A DNA stretch of 64,000 bases from Bradyrhizobium sp. Gha (GCF_900113735.1 NZ_FOQM01000028.1:15001-79000), one strand, 5' to 3'. Shown: positions 25,285 to 34,649, counted from the first letter of the stretch. The notes: a model not told the origin generated them from the sequence alone. Translations and numbers: made by a program.

Positions 25285-25315
25285 GCGTGTAAGGGAGAGT
25301 TATTTTTGCTCTGAC

Positions 25316-26170
25316 TCAGCAGCCGCGGCAAATGCTGCGAAGCATGGAATTCAGCTTGGTATCGTTCGGTCCGGGGGATTTCGCATTCAGCTTGGCTTGG
25401 CCTTCGATCCAGGATTGGAGCAATCTTTCCTGCTCCGGCGACGGCCCCAGGTTTAGCCGTGTCCCGTCGAAAGCCATGAGGACGGTCACTCTCTGCAGAT
25501 CATCTTTCGCCCCGGCAGGCGGCCTCGGGAACGGCACGGATCGCTCGACCATGGCGAGGGCGGCGGCATCCAGCGGCGCGGAGCCGGTGCTTTCAACCAA
25601 GGCGCTCGAGATCAGCTTGCCAGAACGATCGACCACGAATGTGACGCCGGCATCGGCCTTCTGACCGACAGCCTCTGGGGGAAACGTCCTGTTGCGCCAG
25701 ACATGCTCGGTAACGGCCTTGCGCCAGGCAGTCATCGGTTCGGCCTCGGTGAGAGAGGGATCCGGCTTGCTCAACAGGATCGCGAAGGGCGACACCTGGA
25801 ATTGTCGGCCGGTGAAGACAATCGGCACGGTGAACGAGAACGACTGGTCCTTCAATTCCGAAGGCGGTGCCGGAAAGGGTTCGGCGCGGGCGATGATCAT
25901 GAGCGCCGCATCGTCGAGCGCCCGCGAGCCGGCGCTTTCCGTCAACGCCCGCGAAATCAATTTGCCTGACCGGTCGATGGAGAATGCGACCTTGGCTTGG
26001 CCGGTTTGTCCCAATCCGTTCGCTGGAAAAAACTTGTTGCTGGCGATATGCGCCGCAATCCCTGCCTTCCACGCTTTGACATTCTCGCTCTGGGTATCGG
26101 TCTGTGCGGAGGCGGGGAACGCCGCCAGCAGCCCGAAAAGCGCGGCCAATAACGGGGATTTCATCTGCAT
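25316..26170 (-). CDS. Secreted protein with two tandem TonB C-terminal domains
   Basis: About 284 residues with a signal peptide (SPLLAALFGLLAAFPASAQ). Two copies of a TonB-C-like domain follow. Each has a WKAG or WRKAV start, FP(A/P)xx-GQ, a FSIDRSGKLIS or FVVDRSGKLIS strand, an ESAGSRALDDAAL or ESTGSAPLDAAAL helix, and PFPAPP or PFPRPP. Classical TonB has one such domain behind a membrane anchor and long Pro-rich linker; this protein has neither. It is probably periplasmic and not an energy transducer. The exact start (26170, 26164 or 26191) is uncertain. Confidence 0.75.
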   Translation of the reverse strand: MQMKSPLLAALFGLLAAFPASAQTDTQSENVKAWKAGIAAHIASNKFFPANGLGQTGQAKVAFSIDRSGKLISRALTESAGSRALDDAALMIIARAEPFPAPPSELKDQSFSFTVPIVFTGRQFQVSPFAILLSKPDPSLTEAEPMTAWRKAVTEHVWRNRTFPPEAVGQKADAGVTFVVDRSGKLISSALVESTGSAPLDAAALAMVERSVPFPRPPAGAKDDLQRVTVLMAFDGTRLNLGPSPEQERLLQSWIEGQAKLNAKSPGPNDTKLNSMLRSICRGC

Positions 26171-26349
26171 CGCGGCAATACTAGTCGCCATCAGGTTGAT
26201 TGCAAGGTTCGCTACGCGTATCGCGCTTCGTCGTTGTGGGCAATTCGAACGGCTGCGAGCCATCGCACGCTTGACGGCAATCTTATTGCCCCGTTGATAT
26301 CTCGCCGCGATGACATCGCTCGCCGCTTCAAGCCATCCGGAGACTTCGC

Positions 26350-26952
26350 ATGTTGGACCAGCAACTGCTCGACCGCCTCGCCATCCGCGACCTCGTCGAG
26401 AACTGGGCGGTGTGGCGCGATGCCGGTGATTGGGAGCGGTTTGCCACGGTCTGGCACGAAGAGGGCTGGATGTCCGCGACCTGGTTTCAGGGGCCGGCGC
26501 GAGATTTCATGCGGGTCAGCCAGGAAGGCTTTGCCAGGGGCGTGCGCATCCTGCATTTCCTCGGCGGCATCAGCATCGATCTCGCCGGCGAGCGGGCGAT
26601 TGCCCAGACCAAGATGACGATCTCGCAGCGGGCCCTGGTACACGACGTGCTCTGCGACGTCGTCTGCACCGGGCGATTCTACGATTTCCTGGAGAAACGA
26701 AAGGGCCAATGGGGCATCGTCCGCCGTCAGCCGATCTACGAGAAGGACCGGATCGACCCGGTTGATCCCGCCGCGACACTCCGTCTCGACCAGCAGGCGC
26801 TCGCCGCGCTGCCGGAAGGCTATCGCCATCTCGCCTACATGCAGGAATTGATCGGTTACAAGGTCAAGCGTGACATGCCGGGCCTGATCGGCCCCGAGGT
26901 TGAGAAGCTCTATGGCGAGGGGCGGGATTGGCTGGCGGGGAAGGCGAAGTAA
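26350..26952 (+). CDS. SnoaL-like (NTF2-fold) protein
   Basis: A 200-residue protein with an N-terminal NTF2/SnoaL-like cone fold: LLDRLAIRDLVENWAVWRD followed by DWERFATVWHEEGWMSATW is the typical helix pair opening. The C-terminal 60 residues (DQQALAALPEGYRHLAYMQE and after) form an extension seen in a subset of this family. Members act as hydratases, isomerases or ring-hydroxylating small subunits, so no reaction is claimed. It is divergent from the double TonB-C gene. Confidence 0.75.
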   Translation: MLDQQLLDRLAIRDLVENWAVWRDAGDWERFATVWHEEGWMSATWFQGPARDFMRVSQEGFARGVRILHFLGGISIDLAGERAIAQTKMTISQRALVHDVLCDVVCTGRFYDFLEKRKGQWGIVRRQPIYEKDRIDPVDPAATLRLDQQALAALPEGYRHLAYMQELIGYKVKRDMPGLIGPEVEKLYGEGRDWLAGKAK

Positions 26953-26969
26953 ACACCAGACAAAAGTAA

Positions 26970-26998
26970 GGCGCGACTGGCATCACCACAGTCGCGCC
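26970..26998 (+). terminator. Hairpin after the SnoaL-like gene
   Basis: Arms GGCGCGACTG and CAGTCGCGCC with a 9-nt loop, 20 nt past the stop. It lacks a clear T-run, so termination by this hairpin alone is uncertain. Confidence 0.5.
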
Positions 26999-27141
26999 CT
27001 ACGTCGCCGGCTTATGGGGCAGGGGGGAATAGCCGGCTGTTGAGACGACTCACGGGCCCCGAAGTCGTTCCAGGCGGTTGCGAAATTTTTTGTGCGGATT
27101 GGCGTGAATTTGGCACACGGTTAAGTGATCTTAACCTCTGG

Positions 27142-27166
27142 GAAACTCCGGTCCTCTCCTCGCGTT
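27142..27166 (+). promoter_or_regulatory. Imperfect EcfG-type promoter (GAAAC-N16-CGTT)
   Basis: GAAAC at 27142-27146, 16-nt spacer, CGTT at 27163-27166, ending 37 nt before the ATG at 27204. One base differs from GGAAC. A single near match could be chance. Confidence 0.3.
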
Positions 27167-27203
27167 GTTCCCGCGATCGCCATGGGGCGAGGGACCGACA
27201 GCC

Positions 27204-27626
27204 ATGCCACAGATTCAACAGGTATTTCTGGGTGCCGTCGCACTCGTCGCAACGCTTGGGGTCGTCCAGGTTGGCGCCGTGCAACTGGCCTCTGGCCAGG
27301 ATATGGCCGACCGCTGGCAGGCGGTCACCGGCTCAACCTCGGGCCGAAACGTCGCAAGTGAGAATGTCAATCGCGCCGGCAAGTCCGATCGCCTGGGTGC
27401 CCTGAAACCTTCAGCGGTTCCCACCCGCACCGTCTCGATGCGGCTCAATGACCTTGCCGATACGTCCGTGCTGTTGCGCGTCCCCTCGGTCGTCGAGACC
27501 GGCAATGCGAAGCCGGCTCCCCTGCTGCTGAAGCCCGGCCGCAAGCCGACGATCGCCTGCGAGCCCATGGTCAGCTCCCTGACCGAAGTCGCAAAACTGC
27601 TCCAGCCCGGCCGCTGCGTGACCTGA
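27204..27626 (+). CDS. Small secreted or anchored protein of unknown function
   Basis: A 140-residue protein. Residues 4-25 (QQVFLGAVALVATLGVVQVG) form a signal peptide or signal anchor. The remainder is polar, with a Cys pair far apart in IACEPM and LQPGRCVT near the C-terminus that could form a disulfide. No domain recognised. GAGGGA about 12 nt upstream supports the ATG at 27204 over the open frame from 27165. It precedes htpG by 114 nt. Confidence 0.65.
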   Translation: MPQIQQVFLGAVALVATLGVVQVGAVQLASGQDMADRWQAVTGSTSGRNVASENVNRAGKSDRLGALKPSAVPTRTVSMRLNDLADTSVLLRVPSVVETGNAKPAPLLLKPGRKPTIACEPMVSSLTEVAKLLQPGRCVT

Positions 27627-27740
27627 TCCGCGTCGTCAAAACCGCCTTCCGTCGGGATGGCATTTGGCGTGCCCACTTGATCCCCCATTCCATCGCGTTA
27701 TATCCGGGCTTTCTCCACTTCTGATTGACCGGGTAAACGC

Positions 27741-29615
27741 ATGACGACGTCCGATACGGCCACGCACACGCAGCCTTTCCAGGCCGAGGTCTCCGAGCTG
27801 CTGCACCTGATGGTGCATTCCGTCTATTCTGAAACCGACATTTTCCTGCGCGAGCTCGTCTCCAATGCATCGGATGCCTGCGACAAGCTGCGCTATGAGG
27901 CGATCGCCAATCCGGCCTTGCTGGGCGAGGGCGACGCGCTCAAGATCCGGATCGTCCCGAACAAGGCGGCGGGAACGCTGACCGTTGCCGACAACGGCAT
28001 CGGCATGGAGCGGCAGGAGCTGATCGACCATCTCGGCACGATTGCCCGCTCCGGCACCAAGGCGTTCGTCTCGAAGCTGAAGGAGGCCAAGGACGGCCTC
28101 GGCCTGATCGGCCAGTTCGGCGTCGGCTTCTATTCCGCCTTCATGGTCGCCGACAAGATCGTCGTGATCAGCCGCCGCGCCGGTGAGAGCGACGTCTGGA
28201 CCTGGACGTCCTCAGGCGGCTCGGGCTTCGAGATCGCGCGCGCCAGTGACGAGGAAGCGGCGCGCGTGGCGCGCGGCACCGAGATCGTCCTGCATCTGAA
28301 GGACGACGCCAGGAAATATCTCGAAACATACGAGATCGAGCGCATCGTTGGCGCCTATTCCGACAATATCCTGTTCCCGATCGAGCTGGTGCCTGGCGAA
28401 GGCGACCCTCGCCAGATCAACTCAGCGAGCGCGCTATGGCAGCGTTCGAAATCCGAACTTTCGGCTGATGATTACAAGAAGGCCTATCAGCAGATCGGAT
28501 CCGCTTTCGACGATCCCGCGATGACCCTGCACTACCGTGCCGAAGGCCGCTACTCCTACGCCGTGCTGCTGTTCGCGCCGTCGACCAAGCCGTTCGACCT
28601 GTTCGAGCCGAACCGCAAGGGCCGCGTCAAGCTCTATGTCCGCCGCGTCTTCATCACTGACGATGCCGACCTGCTGCCGGGCTACCTGCGCTTCATCCGC
28701 GGCGTCGTGGACAGCGAGGATCTTCCGCTCAACATCTCGCGCGAGATGCTCCAGAACAATCCGCAGCTGGCGCAGATCCGGAAAGCGGTGGCGACCCGCG
28801 TCGTCAACGAGCTCGAAAGCCTTGCCGAGAAGGACGCGGAGAATTTCGCAAAGATCTGGGACGCCTTCGGTGCAGTGCTGAAAGAGGGCATCTACGAGGA
28901 TTTCGAGCGCCGCGAAAAGCTGCTCGCTCTGTCGCGCTTTACCACCACGGCCGGTGAGAAGCGCGCGCTCAAGGACGTCGTCGCCGATTTCAAGCCGAAC
29001 CAGACCGAGATCTATTATCTTGTCGGCGAGAGCATCGAGCGGCTGAAGGCCAGTCCACGACTGGAAGCTGCCACCGCGCGCGGCATCGAGGTGCTGCTGC
29101 TGTCCGATCCCGTCGATGCGTTCTGGACCTCGATGCCGACGGAGTTCGAGGGCAAGCCGCTGAAGTCATTGAGCCAGGGCGACCTCAATCTCGACCTGAT
29201 TCCGCGCGTCGACGACAAGGACGAGGCGAAGAAGGACGAGCCCGAGGCGGATGAGGCCGCCACCATCGCGGTGATCAAGGCCGCGCTTGGCGAGCGCGTC
29301 AGCGACGTCAAGGCCTCGACCCGTCTCACCAGCTCTGCCTCCTGCCTCGTCGCCGATAGCCAGGGCCCGAGCCGCGAGCTCGAGCGAATCCTGGCGCAGC
29401 AGAACCGCGGCATGCGGACCAAGCCGATCCTGGAGATCAATCTGCGCCACCCGATGGTCACGGCGATCACCAAGGCGCAGGCCGGCTCGAAGACGGTCGA
29501 CGATCTCAGCCTGCTCCTGCTCGAGCAGGCGCAGATTCTGGATGGCGAGCTGCCGGAAGATCCGGCCGCGTTCACCGCGAGGCTCAACCGGCTGGTGTTG
29601 CAGGGGCTCGGGTGA
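27741..29615 (+). CDS. htpG: Molecular chaperone HtpG (bacterial Hsp90)
   Basis: A 624-residue cytosolic Hsp90. The N-terminal GHKL ATPase domain carries ELVSNASDACDKLRYEA (catalytic Glu and Mg-binding Asn), DNGIGM and GQFGVGFYSAFMVAD (ATP lid). The middle domain holds SEDLPLNISREMLQ with the conserved Arg region, and the C-terminal dimerisation domain ends at about 620. Length fits the family (about 625). It assists folding of client proteins under stress. The next gene converges, with a repeat between them. Confidence 0.97.
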   Translation: MTTSDTATHTQPFQAEVSELLHLMVHSVYSETDIFLRELVSNASDACDKLRYEAIANPALLGEGDALKIRIVPNKAAGTLTVADNGIGMERQELIDHLGTIARSGTKAFVSKLKEAKDGLGLIGQFGVGFYSAFMVADKIVVISRRAGESDVWTWTSSGGSGFEIARASDEEAARVARGTEIVLHLKDDARKYLETYEIERIVGAYSDNILFPIELVPGEGDPRQINSASALWQRSKSELSADDYKKAYQQIGSAFDDPAMTLHYRAEGRYSYAVLLFAPSTKPFDLFEPNRKGRVKLYVRRVFITDDADLLPGYLRFIRGVVDSEDLPLNISREMLQNNPQLAQIRKAVATRVVNELESLAEKDAENFAKIWDAFGAVLKEGIYEDFERREKLLALSRFTTTAGEKRALKDVVADFKPNQTEIYYLVGESIERLKASPRLEAATARGIEVLLLSDPVDAFWTSMPTEFEGKPLKSLSQGDLNLDLIPRVDDKDEAKKDEPEADEAATIAVIKAALGERVSDVKASTRLTSSASCLVADSQGPSRELERILAQQNRGMRTKPILEINLRHPMVTAITKAQAGSKTVDDLSLLLLEQAQILDGELPEDPAAFTARLNRLVLQGLG

Positions 29616-29630
29616 GACCCGTCGTATCCC

Positions 29631-29745
29631 GTCATTGCGAGGAGCCAGCGACAAAATTGCGAAGCAATTTTGCGCCTGGCGACGAAGCAATCCAGACTCT
29701 CTCCCCGGAGACAATCCTGGATTGCTTCGCTGCGCTCGCAATGAC
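29631..29745. repeat. Intergenic repeat, GTCATTGCGAGGAGC family
   Basis: Begins GTCATTGCGAGGAGC and ends CGCTCGCAATGAC, so the ends are inverted copies. Inside are AAATTGCGAAGCAATTT and GAAGCAATCCAG, the latter matched by the inverse CTGGATTGCTTC. This element type is frequent in Bradyrhizobium and other alphaproteobacteria. It fills the convergent gap between htpG and the RND gene, where it could serve as a two-way terminator. Confidence 0.75.
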
Positions 29746-29772
29746 CGAGGAGCTGGCAGGAGCGCCGCCTAC

Positions 29773-32700
29773 CTACTCCGCCGCGTCCTTCTGTCGTTCA
29801 CTCTCTACCTCGACTTCCGGCTTGCTCGCCATCCAGCGTGACAGCGCGTTGGAGAAGCGGTCGAGGTAGAGATAGACGACGGGCGTCGTGAACAAGGTCA
29901 GTGCCTGGCTGACCGCGAGGCCGCCGACCATGGCGTAGCCGAGCGGCTGGCGGATCTCCGCGCCGGTGCCGGTGCCCAGCATCAGCGGGACGCCGCCGAG
30001 CAGGGCCGCCATCGTCGTCATCATGATGGGGCGGAAGCGCAGCAGCGCGGCCTGGCGGATCGACTGCTCCGGGGTCAGATGCTGCTCACGCTCGGCGGCA
30101 ATGGCGAAGTCCACCATCATGATGCCGTTCTTCTTGACGATGCCGATCAGGAGGATGACCCCGATCAGGGCGATCAGGCTGAAATCGAAGCCTGATATCA
30201 TCAGGATCGCGATCGCGCCGACTCCGGCCGATGGCAGCGTGGACAGGATGGTCAGCGGGTGGATGTAGCTCTCGTAGAGCACCCCCAGCACCAGATAGAC
30301 CACGACGAGAGCGGCGAGGATCAGCATCGGCACGGTGCCGAGCGATTGCTGGAATGCCTGCGCGGTGCCCTGGAAGCTCATGGACAGCGTCGGCGGCGCG
30401 CCCATCTCGCCCACCGCGCGCATCACGGCGGCGGTTGCCTGTCCCAGCGCAACGCCTTCGGCAAGGTTGAAGCTAATCGTCACTGCGGGAAACTGGCTTT
30501 GATGTGCGATGGCGAGCGGGCGCACGGGGTCGTCATTCCAGCTGCAGATCACCGAGAGCGGAACTTCGTCGCCGGTCAGGGGCGACTTGATGTAGAGCTT
30601 GTCGAGCGTGTCGAGCTTGCCTTGCAGCGCAGGAGTGATCTCGAGGATCACGTGATAGCTGTTGGTCTGCGTGAAATATTGCGCCACCTGGCGCTGGCCG
30701 AAGGCATCATAGAGCGTGTCGTCGATCAGCTGCGGCTGGATGCCGTAACGCGCGGCGGTGTCGCGGTTGATCGTGAGCTGCAGCGTGGTGCCCTCGGTCT
30801 GCTGGTCGGTCGCGACGTCGCGAAGCTCCGGGAGGCCCTTCATTTCCGTCAGGATCTTCGGTGCCCAGGCGTTCAGCTCGGCCAGATTGGCGTCCTGCAG
30901 CGTGAACTCGAACTGAGTGCGGGTCGCGCGGCCGCCGAGCCGCACGTCCTGCGAGGCCTGCATATAGAGGCGCGCGCCCTCGACCTTGGCGAGCTTCGGC
31001 CGCAGCCGCGCGATGATCTGCTGCGCATTCGCGTCGCGTTCCCCGATCGGCTTCAGCGTGACATACATGCGCCCCGAATTCAGCGCCGTGCCGCCTCCGC
31101 CGATGAACATCGCGATGGAATCGACGGCAGGGTCCGCCTGCACGATGGCATTGAGCTCTTCCTGCCGCCGCTTCATCTCGGCGAAGGAGATGTCCTGGGG
31201 CATTTCCGACACCGCGGTGAGGAAGCCGTTGTCCTGTTGCGGAAAGAAGCCCTTCGGGATCAGGATGAACAGCAGCGCCGACAGCGCGACCGTGGCAAAG
31301 AACACGCAGAGCGTAATGAGGCTGTGCCGCAGAGCGAGGTCGAGCCCGCGCTCATAGGCGCCAAGCAGACGCTCGAACAGCTGCTCGCTCCATCGGTAAA
31401 AGCGGCCGCTGCGGGCCTCGTGGTCCGAGCGCAGAAAACGCGACGCCATCATCGGCGTCAGGGTCAGCGACACCACGAGGGAGACGAAGATCGCCATCGA
31501 CAGCGTCACCGCAAATTCGCGGAACAGCCGGCCGATGATGCCACCCATCAGTAGCAGCGGGATCAGCACGGCGACCAGCGAGATGCTGATCGAGACGATG
31601 GTGAAGCCGATCTCGGCGGCCCCCTTGTAGGCGGCGGTGACGGGGTTCTCGCCCCGCTCGACATATCGCGTGATGTTCTCCAGCATCACGATGGCGTCGT
31701 CGACCACGAATCCGACCGCGATGGTCAGCGCCATCAGCGAGAGATTGTCCAGCGAATAGCCGAATACCCACATCAGCGAGCAGGCGCCGAGCAGCGCCAG
31801 CGGCACGGTGATGCTCGGGATGATCGTGGCCCAGAAGCTGCGCAGGAAGACGAAGATCACCATGACCACCAGCATGATGGTGATCATCAGCGTGATCTGC
31901 ACGTCGTCGACGGCGTCGCGGATGGTGATGGTGCGGTCGCTGATGATCTTGATGCCGATCGCGGGCGGGATCGCCGCGATCAGCCGCGGCAGTCTCTGCT
32001 TGATGCGGTTGACCGTCTCGATGACATTGGCGCCGGGCTGCTTGAAGATGACGAGGAACACGCCGCGTTTGCCGTCGGCCCAGGCCGCGGTCTTCATGTC
32101 TTCCGGTCCCGACACCGCCTCGCCGATGTCGCGGATCCGCAAAGGCGCGCCGTTGCGATAGGCGACGATGACGTCCTGCCATTGGCTGGCCTCGAGCAGC
32201 TGGTCGTTGGCGTAGACGGTGTAGGCGCGCCTGGTGCCGTCGATATTGCCCTTCGGGCTGTCGGTGGTCGCGATGGCGATCTGGTTGCGCACGTCCTCCA
32301 GCGACAGGCCCTTGGCGACCAGCTTGGCCGGATCGACCTGGATGCGCACCGAGGGTTTCTGCTGCCCGCCGACGAACACCTGGGCGACGCCGGGAATCTG
32401 GCTGATCTGCTGCGCGAGCTGGGCGTCGGTGCGGTCGCTGACGGTGGTCAGCGGCAGCGTGTCCGAGCTTGCCGACAGGATCATGATCGGGGAATCCGCC
32501 GGATTGACTTTGCGGTAGGTCGGCGGCGAGGGCAGATTCTTCGGCAGTTGGCCGCTCGCGGCGTTGATCGCGGCCTGCACGTCGTTGGCGGCCGCATCGA
32601 TCAGGCGGTTGAGATCGAACTGGATGGTGATCGAGGCCGAGCCGAGCGAACTCGTCGACGTCATCTGCGTGATGCCGGGAATTTGCGCGAGCTGGCGCTC

Positions 32701-32907
32701 GAGCGGCTGCGCCACCGATGACGCCATGGTTTCCGGGCTGCCGCCGGGAAGCGACGCGGAAACCTGGATGGTCGGAAAGTCGACCTGGGGCAGCGGTGCG
32801 ACCGGCAGCAGGGGATAGGCGACGAGGCCCACGAACAGGATGCCGGCCATCAGCAGCGAGGTGCCGATCGGATAGCGGATGAACGGAGACGAAAAGCTCT
32901 CTTGCAT
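29773..32907 (-). CDS. RND efflux permease (HAE1/MdtBC-like), without adjacent adaptor
   Basis: A 1044-residue inner-membrane proton-driven exporter, full length for AcrB/MdtC. It has the N-terminal membrane helix (RYPIGTSLLMAGILFVGLVAY in part), two large periplasmic loops (about residues 35-335 and 560-870) and the proton-relay Asp pair D403/D404 in VGFVVDDAIVMLEN. The second membrane half carries GIVKKNGIMMVDFA. The N-terminal part resembles MdtB/MdtC in its YPLLPVAPLPQVDFPTI. These pumps need a membrane-fusion adaptor and an outer-membrane channel; neither gene is nearby, so the partners must be encoded elsewhere. Substrate unknown. Confidence 0.93.
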   Translation of the reverse strand: MQESFSSPFIRYPIGTSLLMAGILFVGLVAYPLLPVAPLPQVDFPTIQVSASLPGGSPETMASSVAQPLERQLAQIPGITQMTSTSSLGSASITIQFDLNRLIDAAANDVQAAINAASGQLPKNLPSPPTYRKVNPADSPIMILSASSDTLPLTTVSDRTDAQLAQQISQIPGVAQVFVGGQQKPSVRIQVDPAKLVAKGLSLEDVRNQIAIATTDSPKGNIDGTRRAYTVYANDQLLEASQWQDVIVAYRNGAPLRIRDIGEAVSGPEDMKTAAWADGKRGVFLVIFKQPGANVIETVNRIKQRLPRLIAAIPPAIGIKIISDRTITIRDAVDDVQITLMITIMLVVMVIFVFLRSFWATIIPSITVPLALLGACSLMWVFGYSLDNLSLMALTIAVGFVVDDAIVMLENITRYVERGENPVTAAYKGAAEIGFTIVSISISLVAVLIPLLLMGGIIGRLFREFAVTLSMAIFVSLVVSLTLTPMMASRFLRSDHEARSGRFYRWSEQLFERLLGAYERGLDLALRHSLITLCVFFATVALSALLFILIPKGFFPQQDNGFLTAVSEMPQDISFAEMKRRQEELNAIVQADPAVDSIAMFIGGGGTALNSGRMYVTLKPIGERDANAQQIIARLRPKLAKVEGARLYMQASQDVRLGGRATRTQFEFTLQDANLAELNAWAPKILTEMKGLPELRDVATDQQTEGTTLQLTINRDTAARYGIQPQLIDDTLYDAFGQRQVAQYFTQTNSYHVILEITPALQGKLDTLDKLYIKSPLTGDEVPLSVICSWNDDPVRPLAIAHQSQFPAVTISFNLAEGVALGQATAAVMRAVGEMGAPPTLSMSFQGTAQAFQQSLGTVPMLILAALVVVYLVLGVLYESYIHPLTILSTLPSAGVGAIAILMISGFDFSLIALIGVILLIGIVKKNGIMMVDFAIAAEREQHLTPEQSIRQAALLRFRPIMMTTMAALLGGVPLMLGTGTGAEIRQPLGYAMVGGLAVSQALTLFTTPVVYLYLDRFSNALSRWMASKPEVEVESERQKDAAE

Positions 32908-33331
32908 GCCCTGAGCCCACGGACCGGCCAGCGCATCTTGGCCCCGCTCACAGCGGCGCTGCGCCCGAAGCCCGAGCGCACATGTGCGTTTCCTTCAGCC
33001 CATATGTTTGTTGATCGCCCTGGAACATCAGGGGTCCGGGGCGGCGTTATGATCGCAAGACTAGTCCTTTCGCCCGGGCGTGCGAACGGTTTCCTGCCCC
33101 AGTCACGTGCGACCTTTGTCGAAGGACTGACGTGGCGAGATATGCGTTCAGTGCAGGCTCGGCACGGAGCGCCTTCGCGGTTTCGGATCGCCAGGGCAAC
33201 GTGTCGGACCGGTTTTGCTGCAGGTCACAAGCGGGAGAGGTATAAATAGGAACGGTCGCTTCTTCCGCGCTGTTGTGCCATATCGAAATGGCATAACGCT
33301 TGCCGTTGCCACCGCTTTAAGGACATGTCCG
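32908..33331. other. Intergenic region between divergent RND and DUF3551 genes
   Basis: About 420 bases with no convincing gene. A frame at 32902-33249 has shadow composition. A site GGAAC-N17-TGTT at 33249-33274, one base off the EcfG pattern, lies 58 nt before the DUF3551 start. Promoters for both flanking genes must lie here; no regulator gene for the pump is present. Confidence 0.5.
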
Positions 33332-33607
33332 ATGCGCCTGCCGCTCCTGATCGTCACTGCCGTTGCCACGCTGTTCGTTGCGGCAGATGCCAGCGCCCAG
33401 CGCTACGATCCACACTATCCGGTGTGCATGCACGTTTACTCGGGCGGTCTTCGCGGTGGCGGCGGCGACTGGTTCGACTGCTCCTTCACGTCAATGCCGC
33501 AGTGCCGGGCCACCGCGTCCGGCCTCGCTGCAACCTGCGACATCAACCCATATTATGCCTTCGATCAGCCGCCGCCCCCGCGCCGGCACCACAAGCGGGC
33601 GTACTAA
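33332..33607 (+). CDS. DUF3551 small secreted protein
   Basis: A 91-residue protein with a signal peptide (LLIVTAVATLFVAADASAQ) and a mature part PVCMHVYSGG ... DWFDCSFTSMPQCRATASGL containing four cysteines, as typical of DUF3551. The tail is Pro/His/Arg rich. The family is abundant in Bradyrhizobium, often in many copies, and has no known role. AAGGAC 9 nt upstream supports the ATG at 33332; the longer frame from 33215 is intergenic. Confidence 0.82.
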   Translation: MRLPLLIVTAVATLFVAADASAQRYDPHYPVCMHVYSGGLRGGGGDWFDCSFTSMPQCRATASGLAATCDINPYYAFDQPPPPRRHHKRAY

Positions 33608-33668
33608 AGGTCTGCGATGCCGTCGTTCGGGATGAACATCCGTCCGTTTGGCGCGCAGAAGCCGCAGG

Positions 33669-34649
33669 CTATTCCTTCCTGATTCCCGACAGCTCCACCA
33701 CCTTGCGCCAACGCTCGGTCTCGGCGGTCAGCATGCCGCCGAACTCGCCTGGATTGCCGTGCAGCGGGATCGCGCCGAGCTCGGCGATGCGGGCCTTGAT
33801 CCCGGCGTCGGATAGCGCCATGTCGATCTCGCGATTGAGCAGGTCGACGATCTCGCGCGGCGTGTCAAAGGGTGCGCCGACGCCGTAGAACGAAGACGTT
33901 TCGTAGCCGGCTAGTGTGTCGGCGATGGGCGGCACGTCAGGAAGGATGTCCGATCGCTCGCGCGTTGTGACGCCGAGCGCACGAAGCTTGCCGGCGCGCA
34001 CCAGCTCAAAAGACGAGGTCACGTTGTCGAACATGCCCTGGATCTGGCCGCTCATCACGTCGGTCAGGCCGGGTGCGGAGCCGCGATAGGGCACGTGGGT
34101 GAACTGAACGCCCGCCATGGACTTGAACAGCTCGCCGGAGAGATGCAGTGACGTGCCGATGCCCGAGGAGGCAATCGACATCTTACCGGGATTGGCCTTG
34201 GCGTAGGCGATGAAGTCGGCGACGCTCTTCACCGGCAAATCGTTGTTGACGACGAGCACCAGCGGAATGCGTGCGACGCCGGCGACCGGCGTTATGCTCT
34301 TGGCGAAATCGTAAGGCAGTGTCGGATCGAACGAGGCGTTGATCGCATTTGCGGTCGAGGTCAGCAGCAGCGTGTAGCCGTCCGGCGTGGACGTGATCAC
34401 CGCCTGCGTGCCGATATTGCCGCCGGCGCCCGGCTTGTTCTCCACGATGAAGCTCTGTCCGAGCCGGTCGGACAGGCGCTGGCAGATCAGCCGGGACAGC
34501 ACGTCGGTCGCCCCGCCCGGTGCATAAGGCACCACCCATTTCACGCTGCGCGAAGGATAGGACGGGTTGCCAATCGCAAAGGCACGCGGCGCCGCGAGCG
34601 CAGCCCCGGCACCGGCGGCGATTTGAAGGAAATGTCGCCTGCTCATCAT
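33669..34649 (-). CDS. Tripartite tricarboxylate transporter substrate-binding protein (Bug/TctC family)
   Basis: A 326-residue periplasmic binding protein. The signal peptide is twin-arginine-like (MMSRRHFLQIAAGAGAALAAPRAFA). The mature protein carries WVVPYAPGGATDVLSRL, ENKPGAGGNIGTQAV and SSGIGTSLHLSGELFK, all typical of Bug proteins that bind small carboxylates. The TctA/TctB membrane subunits are absent, as is usual for orphan Bug proteins. GGAG 8 nt upstream fits the ATG at 34649. Ligand unknown. Confidence 0.88.
   Translation of the reverse strand: MMSRRHFLQIAAGAGAALAAPRAFAIGNPSYPSRSVKWVVPYAPGGATDVLSRLICQRLSDRLGQSFIVENKPGAGGNIGTQAVITSTPDGYTLLLTSTANAINASFDPTLPYDFAKSITPVAGVARIPLVLVVNNDLPVKSVADFIAYAKANPGKMSIASSGIGTSLHLSGELFKSMAGVQFTHVPYRGSAPGLTDVMSGQIQGMFDNVTSSFELVRAGKLRALGVTTRERSDILPDVPPIADTLAGYETSSFYGVGAPFDTPREIVDLLNREIDMALSDAGIKARIAELGAIPLHGNPGEFGGMLTAETERWRKVVELSGIRKE

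Noticed and set aside
31352..32920. 522-codon second minus-strand frame over the RND permease gene
   Set aside because: Shifted frame of the RND gene, Arg/His-rich and without motifs.
33023..33048. GGAAC-N18-CGTT upstream of the DUF3551 gene
   Set aside because: The spacer is one base longer than the accepted 16-17, and the gene is nearly 300 nt away.
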